Shown piece after piece: positions 42,768 to 52,898 of a DNA stretch of 64,000 nucleotides. The first letter of the stretch is position 1, and each line of letters begins with the position of its first letter. The DNA is from CALDOK01 sp964481655 (GTDB taxonomy: Bacteria; Myxococcota_A; UBA796; JAFGLY01). A program made the position numbers and the translations under genes. The stretch spans positions 8,267-72,266 of the forward strand of contig CAYZVO010000014.1 of NCBI GenBank assembly GCA_964481655.1. Reading direction: 5' to 3'. The notes under the pieces were generated by a model. The model was not told the DNA's origin. It did no database searches and was given only the letters and a program-made list of their open reading frames with translations.

Positions 42768-44315
42768 ATGGCCGAGACCTTCCCTCCATCAGAGATCGCC
42801 GTGCACGTCGCGCGGGCGTCGGCGCTCACCCGTCAGCTGCGGGTGGGGGAGGACTGGCTCGTGCAGCGCTGCCTGCACTTCGCCCGCATCCGCGGTTTCG
42901 CCGAGCACACGCCGACCCTCGAAGAGGCCTGGCGCAAGGCCATCCGCGAGCTCACCGCCGCCCTCGAGGCCGGCCTGGCCTACCACGAGGGGGGACCGGA
43001 GATCAGCCCCTCCGTCGAGCTGGACAGGGATCCCCTGGCCCTGTTCGCCGTGCGGGTGTGCCACACCCACCGCGCCCGGGGCACCGACCTGCCCATGTTC
43101 ATGGGCCTGCTCAAGTATTTCCGGAGGGCCTATCGGGAGCTGGTGCGGCAGCAGTTGCTGAGCGAGGGCGACCCCGACGAGCTGCTCGAGACCATGGGCC
43201 GGCTCTTCGACCGCATCGAGCAGGCGGTCTGTCGCGCGTGGACCGCCGACAGCGACACCGTGCAGCTGCTCGAGCTGCAGGTCCGCAACCGGGGCCTGAC
43301 CGACGAGAAGAACGCCTACCTGACCGTCTTCGAGAGCCTGTCCCAGTCCGCCTTCCTGGTGGACACCCAGGGCCGGGTCCGGAACCTCAACCACCAGGCC
43401 ATGCGCATGCTGGGCGGCATGGACCGGCCCGGGGGCGCCTACTACTCCCGGGACGAAGAAGAGCGCAGCTCACCCCACATCGAGGACGCCGTCGAGGCGG
43501 CCGCCACGCGGGATCCCGAGGCCATGATCGGGGCCCACATCCGCCAGCTGGTGCCCTTCCTGCCCCCCATCGACGGGCTGCTCGGCGCGGCCAGCCCCGA
43601 GCGGGCGCTGCTCGAGATCCGGGGCCCCACCAGCCAGGGCCTGCGGGACTTCCAGGTCTCCATCTCCCCGATGCTCGACCTCACCAACCGCCTGCTCGGG
43701 GCGGTGGTCATCTTCCAGGACGTCACCGAGCGCCACGAGCTCGAGAGCCACCTGCGCTTCCTGGCCACCACCGACGCCCTGACCGGCGTGGCCAACCGCC
43801 GCAGCCTGCTGCGCCGGGCCGAGCACGAGTTCCGGCGGGCGCGGCGCTACCGGCGCCCCATGGCGCTGCTGCTGCTCGATCTGGACCACTTCAAGCGGGT
43901 CAACGACACCTGGGGCCACTTCGCCGGTGACGAAGCCCTCAAGGCACTCTGCGACGTCTGCCTCGGCAGCCTGCGCTCCAGCGACATGCTCGGTCGCCTC
44001 GGGGGCGAGGAGTTCGCCGTGCTGCTCCCCGAGACCGGCGTGCACGACGCCTGCGGCACCGGCGAGCGCATCCGGCAGCTGGTCGAACAGCTCGAGGTGG
44101 ACTGGCACGGCCGCACCATCCGCATGACCGTCAGCATCGGCGTCGCCACCATCGAGCAGTCCGACCCAGACATCTACTCGCTGATGCGGCGCGCCGACCT
44201 GGCCCTGTACACCGCCAAGGACGTCGGCCGGAACCGCGTCGTGCTCTGCGCCGACCAGCCCGACGCCGCCAAGCTCACCGGCGAGCAGGTGGAGTTCGTG
44301 CTCGACGACGTGTAG
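42768..44315 (+). CDS. PAS-GGDEF diguanylate cyclase
   Basis: 515 residues. N-terminal 170 or so residues form a helical sensory region (ISPSVELDRDPLALFAV, LPMFMGLLKYFRRAYREL). PAS-like region follows (about 185-320; AFLVDTQGRVRNLNHQAM, GAVVIFQDVTERHELESH). The GGDEF domain has DHFKRVNDTWGHFAGDEAL and the active site GGEEF at residues 412-416. The inhibitory RxxD site is Arg403-Asp406, five residues before. It makes cyclic di-GMP, with product inhibition likely. It may feed the PilZ protein at 15798-17195. No membrane helices, so it is cytosolic. Confidence 0.85.
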   Translation: MAETFPPSEIAVHVARASALTRQLRVGEDWLVQRCLHFARIRGFAEHTPTLEEAWRKAIRELTAALEAGLAYHEGGPEISPSVELDRDPLALFAVRVCHTHRARGTDLPMFMGLLKYFRRAYRELVRQQLLSEGDPDELLETMGRLFDRIEQAVCRAWTADSDTVQLLELQVRNRGLTDEKNAYLTVFESLSQSAFLVDTQGRVRNLNHQAMRMLGGMDRPGGAYYSRDEEERSSPHIEDAVEAAATRDPEAMIGAHIRQLVPFLPPIDGLLGAASPERALLEIRGPTSQGLRDFQVSISPMLDLTNRLLGAVVIFQDVTERHELESHLRFLATTDALTGVANRRSLLRRAEHEFRRARRYRRPMALLLLDLDHFKRVNDTWGHFAGDEALKALCDVCLGSLRSSDMLGRLGGEEFAVLLPETGVHDACGTGERIRQLVEQLEVDWHGRTIRMTVSIGVATIEQSDPDIYSLMRRADLALYTAKDVGRNRVVLCADQPDAAKLTGEQVEFVLDDV

Positions 44316-44351
44316 GGGCGTGGACCCGCCGACTGCCTGCTACGATGGGGC

Positions 44352-46085
44352 ATGGTCCGGGACAGGTTGCGTCTGCTGGTGGTCGCGGTGCTCGTGGCGG
44401 GCATCGGGGTGCTGCTGTGGTGGCTGGGGTTGCCGGCTCCGGAGGGTCCAGCTGTGGCGCAGCCCCTCGCTGGCGCCGATGCGCCCGCGGAGCCCCCGCC
44501 CACACGCCTCGACGCCCTCGGCCGCCTGGTCGAGTCGGTGGTCACCCAGACCTCGACGGTGACCTGGCTGGTGCAGGACCTGGAACGTCAGCCCATCACG
44601 GGGGTCGAGATCGAGCTGTGGAGTGGTCACCGGGGGGTGTCCGACGATGACGGGCGGATCGTGATGGACAGCGTGCCCTACGGCAACGGCTCCTACCAGC
44701 CGACGGTGCATGGGCCGTGGCTGGTCATGGAAGGCAGCAGCGACGGCTGGATCGATGGAGTGGCGCAGACCCGGCTGCTCGTCCTGAGTCCGACCTGTCC
44801 CGGGCTGGTGCGGCTGCGCGACGAGGACGGCGAGCCGGTGGCCGATGCCACCCTCTACCTCAACACGCACCGGGGACCTTGGGGCCGGCCCGGCATGCAG
44901 CAGGATTCGCTCCGCACCGATCGGCGGGGCGAGGCCCACGCGGAGTACCGTCCCTGCGGCACGATCACCGCGACCGTGAGCCATGAACCCAGCGGCTACC
45001 TGCCCTGGCTGGAAGTCGAGGTGCGCGGACAGGAACCCCTGGACCTCACACTGCCCGCCATGAGCGATGTCATCCTCGCCGTCGTGGGTGCCGACGGGGC
45101 GCTTGTGGACGCCTCCATCGACAGCAACAAGGCCTACGGCGTCGAGCGCATCGGCGTGGGCCTGTTCATCATCGAGGGTCGGCGGGCCTGGGCGACCGTC
45201 ACGGCCACGGCTCCTGGCTACCCCAACCAGACCCATCGGGTGCTGCTGGACGGCGGCGAGCACAGCCTGACCCTCGCGGGTGGGCGGGAAGTGGCGGTGA
45301 CCGTGCTGTGCGACGAGCGCTGCCCCGAGGAGCTGCAGTGCAGCCGCAACCCCTGCGAGGCGGAGGACGACGAGCTGTGGCGCTGTGTGTGTCAGCAGGG
45401 AGGGGCCTCCCTGATCAACCCCAACGGGCGCTACCTGGGCGAGATCCCGGCGGGCGCCGCGGCGCACACGGTGGACCTGCGTACCGACGTCACCGTCCGC
45501 GGGCGCTGGACCGGGACCCTGCCCTGTCATGTCGCCGCGGAGCACGGGCCCCACATGGGTGCGCCCTGCAAGCCCGACGGCCGCTTCGAGATCGAGGACG
45601 TGCGCCCTGGCCCCAACACCATCACCGTGCGCCACGGCCTCGAGGAGGTGGGCAGCACCCAGGTCGAGCTGGTCAGCGGCGAGACCGTGGACGTGGGCTC
45701 CATAGACCCCAGCAGCTGGACCATCGACGGCGTCATCGCCGCGGACTTCCCCCACGAGGCGGCGCTGCTGTTCTCCTCCCCGACCGCGGACGTGGACCTC
45801 GAGCTGGACGGCGGCTTCGTGCTCCGGGGTGTGCCCGCCGAGGCCGACAGCCTCGCCTTGCGGCTCTGGGTACCGGCCCGCGGGATGTTCGAGGAGACCT
45901 TCGCCGTTCCAGCGAGCGGAAGCCTCCCCACCTGGCACATCACCCAGGCCGACATCGCGGACACCGAGCCCCTCGAGCCCGACTACCGTCCCCTGCTGGA
46001 GGACACCGGCTGGGACTGGGACGACACCGGGCTGGGTGGCTGGCTCGACACCGGCCTGGGAGGCGACAGCGGCTGGTGGCCCTAG
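44352..46085 (+). CDS. Membrane-anchored protein with carboxypeptidase-regulatory-like repeats
   Basis: 577 residues. One N-terminal membrane helix (about 8-25) is followed by several beta-sandwich units with the CarboxypepD_reg/Ig-like rhythm: VQDLERQPITGVEIELW, LRDEDGEPVADATLYL, FEIEDVRPGPNTITVR. A cysteine cluster (LCDERCPEELQCSRNPC) lies at about residues 318-335. It ends in an acidic Asp/Thr/Gly/Trp tail (DTGWDWDDTGLGGWLD). It ends 4 bp into the convergent NRDE gene. Function not recognised. Its character is of an envelope or surface protein. Confidence 0.6.
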   Translation: MVRDRLRLLVVAVLVAGIGVLLWWLGLPAPEGPAVAQPLAGADAPAEPPPTRLDALGRLVESVVTQTSTVTWLVQDLERQPITGVEIELWSGHRGVSDDDGRIVMDSVPYGNGSYQPTVHGPWLVMEGSSDGWIDGVAQTRLLVLSPTCPGLVRLRDEDGEPVADATLYLNTHRGPWGRPGMQQDSLRTDRRGEAHAEYRPCGTITATVSHEPSGYLPWLEVEVRGQEPLDLTLPAMSDVILAVVGADGALVDASIDSNKAYGVERIGVGLFIIEGRRAWATVTATAPGYPNQTHRVLLDGGEHSLTLAGGREVAVTVLCDERCPEELQCSRNPCEAEDDELWRCVCQQGGASLINPNGRYLGEIPAGAAAHTVDLRTDVTVRGRWTGTLPCHVAAEHGPHMGAPCKPDGRFEIEDVRPGPNTITVRHGLEEVGSTQVELVSGETVDVGSIDPSSWTIDGVIAADFPHEAALLFSSPTADVDLELDGGFVLRGVPAEADSLALRLWVPARGMFEETFAVPASGSLPTWHITQADIADTEPLEPDYRPLLEDTGWDWDDTGLGGWLDTGLGGDSGWWP

Positions 46086-46870
46086 CCCTCGAGCACCCCG
46101 ATCCGATCCTCGAACCCCAGCTCGCAGGGCTTGCCGTCTGCGTACAGGTAGTGCTGCAGTCGGCCCGGCTCGAGGGCCAGGATGGTGGCTGAGCGGGTGC
46201 CGTAGCGGGGCAGGTGGATGCACAGCGCCTGCAGCTGTTGGGCGAGCTCGGGGGGCAGCAGCAGGCCCTTGGGCAGGGGGCCCAGGGTGTCTGGTTCGGG
46301 CAGGTGGTGGTCCGCGAGGACTCGGGCCAGGCCAGCGCGGAGCTGCGGCCAGGGCAGCGCGACCAGCGGCTCCACCAGGTCCCGCGCCCGCTGCTGCTTG
46401 GGGAACCAGGGCGCGCCCATGCGGACGTTGGCCAGCACGTGGACCCCCGGCTGCAGCTCCAGCAGCTCCGCCGGCCGGTCTGGTCGCACGTAGGCGACCC
46501 AGAGCTGATGACCGTCACCGAACATCAGGTTGAAGGCGTTGTACTGGTCGGTCTCCAGGTTCGCGAGCAGTGACCGTGTGCCCTCGACTGTGCCGCTGGC
46601 CAGCGCCTCGAGGACCAGCGCCCCCCGCGAACGGGGGGCTGGACCCTGGGGCTTGGTGGGCCGCTGGTTGGTCAGGCCCACGAAGAAGCCCGCGGCGGAC
46701 GCCGCCATCCAGGTGCCGCCGCGATCCAGGTCCACGCCGCCCACCGCTGGGGGGGCGCTCTGGAGCAGCCGGGGGCCGCTGGCGGGGCGGTCCAGGAACT
46801 CGTCGCGGTTGGCCGCGATCACCAGGGGGTGCGCGGGGTGGACACCGTGCAGGGCGATGATGGTGCACAT
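46082..46870 (-). CDS. NRDE-family (TANGO2-like) protein
   Basis: 262 residues starting MCTIIALHGVHP, with the Cys2 and the AANRDEFLDRP motif that names the family. GGTWMAASAAGFFVGLTN follows. NRDE proteins belong to the Ntn-hydrolase-like fold with the N-terminal Cys as candidate nucleophile. Their substrate is not settled. It is convergent with the preceding gene and has no clear operon partner. Confidence 0.85.
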   Translation of the reverse strand: MCTIIALHGVHPAHPLVIAANRDEFLDRPASGPRLLQSAPPAVGGVDLDRGGTWMAASAAGFFVGLTNQRPTKPQGPAPRSRGALVLEALASGTVEGTRSLLANLETDQYNAFNLMFGDGHQLWVAYVRPDRPAELLELQPGVHVLANVRMGAPWFPKQQRARDLVEPLVALPWPQLRAGLARVLADHHLPEPDTLGPLPKGLLLPPELAQQLQALCIHLPRYGTRSATILALEPGRLQHYLYADGKPCELGFEDRIGVLEG

Positions 46871-46973
46871 GCCTCGAGCCTATCCCCGGTCCGGGCCGGG
46901 TACCCGCCGCGACCCCCTGGGATAGTGGGAGCCACCACGGCAGGCGCGGCCCGCGGCCGCTTCGGAGAGAGCC

Positions 46974-49169
46974 ATGATCCATCTCCTTCCCCTGCTCGAG
47001 GGCCAGATCAAGTCCCTCGACAAGCCCCGTCCCACCCTGATCTTCCCCGAGGGCGACGACCCGCGCATCCTCAGCGCCGCCTCGCACCTGACCGGCCACG
47101 GCAACATCGTGCTGGTCACCTCCGAGGACCGCGCCCGGCAGGTCATCGAGGAGCAGCGGGTGGAGCTGCGCGGCTCCCTCAAGCGCTTCCTGGCCTCGGT
47201 GCAGTGCATCCAGCCCAGCGAGCACCCGGCCATCTGCGACGAGCTGGCCGACGCCTTCTGGGCGCTGTCCCAGGGCAGCCGCTGGGCGGTGCCGCGCCCC
47301 GAGGTGGACGCCCTGATGCGGGAGCCGGTGATGTTCTCCTGTATGGCGGTGCGCGAGGGCTACGCCGACTGCGTGCTCGGCGGCGCGGTCCACGCCTCCC
47401 GCGAGTTCTTCCGGCCCGCCCTGAGGCTCCTGCACACCGAGCGCAAGGCCTTCGCCGCCGGCCTGTTCTCCCTGCCCGACAGCCACCCCATCGAGATCTA
47501 CCGCGAGAACATCGTGGTCTTCGCCGACGTGGCCATCAACGTGGACCCCGACCCGGACACCCTGGCGCAGATCGCTGTGGGCTCCTGCAAGATCGTGCGC
47601 GACCTGATCCCGGTCGAGGTGCTGCCCCACATCAACGGCGCCATCCTGTCCTACTCCACCCGCGGCTCGGCCTCGGGCCCGTCGGTGGAGCGCATCCGGG
47701 CGGCCGGGGCGCTGATCCCCGATATGCTCGCGGATCTGGCCCGCCGCGATCCCCTCTACGACAGCATCCACATCGCCACCGAGCTGCAGATCTCCTGCGC
47801 CATCTCCATGGCCGCGGCCCAGTCCAAGCTGCGGGACGCCCTGGCCGATCCCGACAGCGCCGTGGGGCGGGCCAACGTGCTGATCCTGCCCTCGCTGGAC
47901 GCCGGCAACCTGATGTACCACCTCTACGCGACCCGCTACGCGGACGCGGACAAGGTGCTGATGGTGGGCGGCATGAACGCCCGGGTGCTCGACTACTCCC
48001 GATCGTCCACCGCCAAGGACGTCACCCTCGGCGCCGCCGCCAGCCTGCTGCGCATCAAGCGCAAGCCCGACTGGCAGGGCACACCGCGGGATCGGTTCTT
48101 CCCCAAGCACCGCGTGCTGGTGGTCAACCCCGGCTCCACCAGCACCCGGCTGGCGGTCTTCCGCGGGCGGCAGGTGGAGATCGAGCGCGAGGTGAGCCAC
48201 TCGGTCGATGAGATCGAGGCCTGCGGCTCCCTGCAGGGGCAGCTGGCCATGCGCCGCGCCGTGGTGGAGCGGGCCCTGGCCGATGCGCGGATCGACCCCG
48301 CCACCATCGCCGCCTTCGTGGGCCGCGGTGGGCTGGTGCGGCCCCTGGTCTCCGGCACCTACCGGGTCAACCAGGCCATGCTCGACGACCTGGCCTCCGG
48401 CCGCTTCGGCGAGCACGCCAGCAACCTGGGCGCCCCCATCGTGCACGCCCTGGCGGCCGCTCAGGGCAAGGAGGCCTACATCGTCGATCCCGTCGTCACC
48501 GACGAGCTCGACGAGGTCGCCCGGCTCACCGGCCTGGCCGGCTTCGAGCGCCGCGCGGCCTGGCACGCCCTGTCCCAGAAGGCCGCGGCCCGGCGCTACG
48601 CCGACGAGCACCTCAAGGACTACGAGGACGAGAACCTCATCGTCGCCCACCTGGGCGGCGGGATCTCCGTGGGCTGCCACCGCCACGGCCGGGTGACCTG
48701 GGTCAGCAACGGCCTGGACGAGGGCCCCATGACCCCCGAGCGCGCCGGCTCCATGCCCAGCACCGCGCTGATGGAGCTGTGCCTGAAGCACGACGATGTC
48801 CGCGCTGTTCAGAAGGCGCTGGTGGGCCAGGGTGGTCTGGTTTCCCACCTGGGCACGGCTGACCTGCGCGAGGTCGAGGCCCGGATCGAGGCCGGCGAAG
48901 CGTACGCGGCGCTGGTCCACGACAAGCTCTGCCAGGACATCGCCAGCTGGATCGCTGGCTGCGTGCCCCGCTTCGAGGGCGAGCCCATCGACGGCATCAT
49001 CCTCACCGGCGGCATGGCCCGCTCCGCGAAGCTGGTCGCCAGAGTGCGCGCCCTGCTGTCGGGCATCCCCATCGAGATCGTGGTCTACCCGGGTGCGATG
49101 GAGGCCACGGCCCTGCGCGATGGCGGCCTGCGGGTGCTGGGAGGGCAGGAGCGGGTGCTGGAGTATTGA
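46974..49169 (+). CDS. Phosphate butyryltransferase fused to butyrate kinase
   Basis: 731 residues. The N-terminal half (about 1-365) is a phosphate acyltransferase of the PTA/PTB fold (IFPEGDDPRILSAA, ADCVLGGAVHASREFF, NVLILPSLDAGNLMYHL). From about residue 380 an ASKHA-type acyl kinase begins: VVNPGSTSTRLAVF (phosphate 1), VGRGGLVRPL and AHLGGGISVGCHRHG, the butyrate-kinase pattern. GIILTGGMARS (adenosine) is also present. The two enzymes normally come from separate adjacent genes (ptb-buk). Here one protein would convert butyryl-CoA or a branched acyl-CoA to the acyl phosphate and then to acid plus ATP. Both halves appear complete. Confidence 0.85.
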   Translation: MIHLLPLLEGQIKSLDKPRPTLIFPEGDDPRILSAASHLTGHGNIVLVTSEDRARQVIEEQRVELRGSLKRFLASVQCIQPSEHPAICDELADAFWALSQGSRWAVPRPEVDALMREPVMFSCMAVREGYADCVLGGAVHASREFFRPALRLLHTERKAFAAGLFSLPDSHPIEIYRENIVVFADVAINVDPDPDTLAQIAVGSCKIVRDLIPVEVLPHINGAILSYSTRGSASGPSVERIRAAGALIPDMLADLARRDPLYDSIHIATELQISCAISMAAAQSKLRDALADPDSAVGRANVLILPSLDAGNLMYHLYATRYADADKVLMVGGMNARVLDYSRSSTAKDVTLGAAASLLRIKRKPDWQGTPRDRFFPKHRVLVVNPGSTSTRLAVFRGRQVEIEREVSHSVDEIEACGSLQGQLAMRRAVVERALADARIDPATIAAFVGRGGLVRPLVSGTYRVNQAMLDDLASGRFGEHASNLGAPIVHALAAAQGKEAYIVDPVVTDELDEVARLTGLAGFERRAAWHALSQKAAARRYADEHLKDYEDENLIVAHLGGGISVGCHRHGRVTWVSNGLDEGPMTPERAGSMPSTALMELCLKHDDVRAVQKALVGQGGLVSHLGTADLREVEARIEAGEAYAALVHDKLCQDIASWIAGCVPRFEGEPIDGIILTGGMARSAKLVARVRALLSGIPIEIVVYPGAMEATALRDGGLRVLGGQERVLEY

Positions 49170-49199
49170 TCGGGGGCGGGGGCGCAACAAGGGTCGGCC

Positions 49200-49386
49200 C
49201 GAACGTTCCAACCCCGCGACAGGGTCGGGTCGAGGTTTCCACGCGTGCCCTTGCGCTGGGGGGCAGCACGCGAAAACCGTGGTTCTATGGTCGGGCGGCG
49301 ACGGGCCGGGCCCGGGCTCGGCGTGAAGTGGAACGTTCACCGGGACCCTGTCGCGCGAATGGAACGTTCGACGGCACCCTGTCGCG
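49200..49386. repeat. Three-copy ~27-bp repeat in two orientations
   Basis: GGAACGTTC ... CCCTGTCGCG occurs at 49330-49355 and 49360-49386, and in inverted form (CGAACGTTCC...CGCGACAGGG) at 49200-49227. The rest of the 372-bp gap between the kinase and mscS holds no visible gene. Confidence 0.6.
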
Positions 49387-49541
49387 AGCGCAGCATTCTG
49401 CGGCCGTCGGGCCCGGTGTCAGGGAGTGCCCGGCTTCGCCGGTCCCCGCGAAAGGTCCCTGAAAGCATGGGACCCGGGGCCAGCGCGTAGGTTCAGTGCG
49501 CGCGCATGGACGTGCGCCTCCCCCTTGCCTCGAGGCCCCCC

Positions 49542-50348
49542 ATGGAATTCGACCTGCAGCCCCTCATCGACACCGGCCTGGCCATCGGCGTGAAGATCGT
49601 CGGCGCCATCCTCCTCTGGATCATCGGCCGCGTCGCCATCAAGATCATCCTGGGCATCGTGGACCGATCCACGAGCAAGGCCAAGGTCGACGCCACCCTG
49701 GCGCGCTACCTGCGCTCCGCCTCGGACATCCTGCTCAACGTCGTCCTCATCGTCGCCATCCTGAGCGTCTTCGGGGTGGAGACCACCACCTTCGCAGCCC
49801 TGCTGGCCGCCGCCGGTGTGGCCATCGGCATGGCCTGGTCGGGTCTGCTGGCCAACTTCGCCGCCGGGGCCTTCATGGTCATCCTGCGGCCCTTCAAGGC
49901 CGGTGACTTCGTCGAGGTCGGTGGCGTGCTCGGCACCGTGCACGAGATCGGCCTGTTCGTCACCACCATCGACACCATGGACAACGTGCGCACCATCCTG
50001 GGCAACAACGCGGTGTTCAGCGGCACCATCCGCAACTTCTCCCACAACAGCTTCCGCCGCGTGGACCTGGTGGCCCAGCTGGCCCACAGCGTGGACCCGG
50101 CCGAGGCGGTGAAGGTCCTGAAGGAGCGCCTGGCGACCATCCCCAACGTGGTCAGCTCGCCGGCGCCGGACGTGGAGATCCTGGAGTTCAACCTGGCGGG
50201 TCCGGTGCTCGCGGTGCGCCCCTACGTGAACAACGAGCACTACTGGCAGGTCTACTTCGACACCAACCGCATCATCCGCGAGAGCTTCGGCGAGGCCGGC
50301 TTCCCCGTGCCCGAGAAGCACATCCACATCGCCGGGCAGGCCTCCTAG
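49542..50348 (+). CDS. Small-conductance mechanosensitive channel (MscS family)
   Basis: 268 residues from ATG 49542 (GAGG upstream). Earlier in-frame ATG at 49506 has no ribosome site. Three membrane segments in the first 110 residues, with pore helix GVAIGMAWSGLLANFAAGAFM and the following RPFKAGDFVEVGG and IRNFSHN beta-domain. This is the minimal MscS size. It opens under membrane tension to protect against osmotic downshock. Confidence 0.9.
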   Translation: MEFDLQPLIDTGLAIGVKIVGAILLWIIGRVAIKIILGIVDRSTSKAKVDATLARYLRSASDILLNVVLIVAILSVFGVETTTFAALLAAAGVAIGMAWSGLLANFAAGAFMVILRPFKAGDFVEVGGVLGTVHEIGLFVTTIDTMDNVRTILGNNAVFSGTIRNFSHNSFRRVDLVAQLAHSVDPAEAVKVLKERLATIPNVVSSPAPDVEILEFNLAGPVLAVRPYVNNEHYWQVYFDTNRIIRESFGEAGFPVPEKHIHIAGQAS

Positions 50349-50438
50349 GGGCTCCCGAACCGCCGCAAACCCAGCCGGTCACGCCGCCTACGGGCCGCGT
50401 GGCCGGCTTCGGAATAGATGGGGCGGCCAGGAGGCACC

Positions 50439-51268
<830 letters not shown>

Positions 51269-51272
<4 letters not shown>

Positions 51273-51769
51273 GCCAGCTCGTAGATGAAGCTGGACTTGG
51301 CGACCTCGAAGCGGTCGCCGGGCTGCAGCGTGTGCTCGGCGACCGGGTGGCCGTCGAACTTCACCACGGTGCGGCGGGCGATGTTGCGCAGGGTGTGGCC
51401 GGTGTCGGTGGCCACGATCTCGGCGGCGCTCTCGAGCACCGAGCCCTTGACCGGGACGCTGCCGCTGCCGCCTAGGACGGTCTGGTCCTCGACCAGCAGG
51501 AAGCTCTTGCCCGATCCCAGGTCGCGGAGTGCGCAGAGGGGGAGCTCGTCGAGCTCCACGATGTCGTCGAGCATGACCAGATCGTCGGCGCCCAGCTCGA
51601 TCAGGCTGACGGACTCGGCCTCGTCGTCTTCCTCTTCGATCTCGAGGGAGAAGGCGGAGAACCCGGCCTCGGGGGGCTCCGCCTTGGCGGTGGCGTTCGG
51701 GACATCCTCGGTGATGTCCGTCGGCGCTTCCCAGTCCTCTTCGGGATGTGTCATGTCCTCATCGCGCAT
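51269..51769 (-). CDS. FHA-like domain protein with acidic N-terminus
   Basis: 166 residues from ATG 51769 (GAGGG upstream). The N-terminal 80 or so residues are acidic (LEIEEEDDEAESVSL). The C-terminal domain has RDLGSGKSFLLVEDQTVLGG, VLESAAEIVATDTGHTLRNI and LQPGDRFEVAKSSFIYEL, with the beta-strand rhythm of FHA domains. However, it lacks a clear Gly-Arg and Ser/His peptide-binding residues. It could be an FHA relative or a related beta sandwich. Function unknown. Confidence 0.5.
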
Positions 51770-51836
51770 GTGACCCTCGGGCGAGGCACGAGGATCACAC
51801 GCAATCGGCCGGGACGCAAGGGCGGGCGGCGCGCCG

Positions 51837-52802
51837 CTATGCGCTGTGGTCCAGCACCCGCCGCAGGCTCTCCAGGGCCACGTTGCGGCCGGAAAGCACG
51901 ACCACCACGGGACCTTCGACGGGCCCCAGGTCCGCCTCGAGGCAGGCGGCGACCACCGCCGCGGCCGAGGGCTCGATGGTGTACTGGTGCTCGGCCAGCA
52001 TCCAGCGGACCCCCCGGAAAAGCTGGTCTTCGCCCACCAGGGCCACCCGCTGCACCCGGCCTTCCAAGATCGAGAAGGTGTGGGCGCCGATCCCACCCTC
52101 GATGCCGCCGGCCAGGGTCTCGATGGGGGGCATCTGCGTGACCGCCTCGCCGCGCTCGAGGGACAGGGCGAAGGAGGGTGAGTCCCGGTGCTGGGCTGCG
52201 ATGAGCTCGATGCCGGGGTCGTGGGCCTCCAGGACCAGGGCCAGGCCCGCGGCCAGGCCGCCGCCGCTGATCGGGGTGATCACCGTGCGCAGCTCCGGGA
52301 GCTGCTCCAGCAGCTCGAGCCCCAGGCTGCCGCCGTTGCCGGCGATGATGGCGGGCTCGTCGAAGGCCGAGACGAAGGGTCGCCCCGAGCGCGCCGCCAT
52401 GGCCCGCGCCTCGAGCTCGGCCTCGTCGTAGCCCCGGGCCTCGGCCAGCACGACATGGGCCCCCAGGGCCCTCATCCCGGCCAGCTTGGCGCCGTCGACG
52501 CTGCTCGGCACGACGATGGTCGCGGGCACCCCGAGCTGCTGTGCGGCGTAGGCCAGGGCCTTGCCGTGGTTGCCGGCCGAGCAGGAGATGACCCCCTCGG
52601 CGCGCTGATCCGCGCTCAGCTGCGACAGGCGAAACCAGGCCCCCCGCAGCTTGAACGATCCCGTGATCTGCAGCATCTCGAGCTTGAGGAACACGGGCAC
52701 ACCCAGGGCCTCGGACAGGCCAGGGGAGGGCTCCAGCGGCGTCCGCCTCACCCGCGGGGCGAGGTAGGCGGCCGCAGCACGAATCATCGCGACATCAGGC
52801 AT
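51837..52802 (-). CDS. Threonine/serine dehydratase (PLP fold type II)
   Basis: 321 residues. PLP lysine Lys51 is in TGSFKLRGA, with SAGNHGKALAY and the glycine loop ISGGGLAAG that binds phosphate. It lacks the C-terminal regulatory ACT domains of biosynthetic IlvA, so it is a catabolic-type enzyme or serine racemase-like. It probably converts threonine or serine to the keto acid and ammonia. A ThrE-like exporter and an Lrp regulator lie next to it, which fits amino acid balance control. Confidence 0.85.
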   Translation of the reverse strand: MPDVAMIRAAAAYLAPRVRRTPLEPSPGLSEALGVPVFLKLEMLQITGSFKLRGAWFRLSQLSADQRAEGVISCSAGNHGKALAYAAQQLGVPATIVVPSSVDGAKLAGMRALGAHVVLAEARGYDEAELEARAMAARSGRPFVSAFDEPAIIAGNGGSLGLELLEQLPELRTVITPISGGGLAAGLALVLEAHDPGIELIAAQHRDSPSFALSLERGEAVTQMPPIETLAGGIEGGIGAHTFSILEGRVQRVALVGEDQLFRGVRWMLAEHQYTIEPSAAAVVAACLEADLGPVEGPVVVVLSGRNVALESLRRVLDHSA

Positions 52803-52898
52803 ACGCCACCCCTATCCCACCTCCCTCGACCAACCTCCCACATCCCACCTTCACCCTCTCGCGACTCGCGACTCGCCTCCCTCGACCCACCTCATCCT

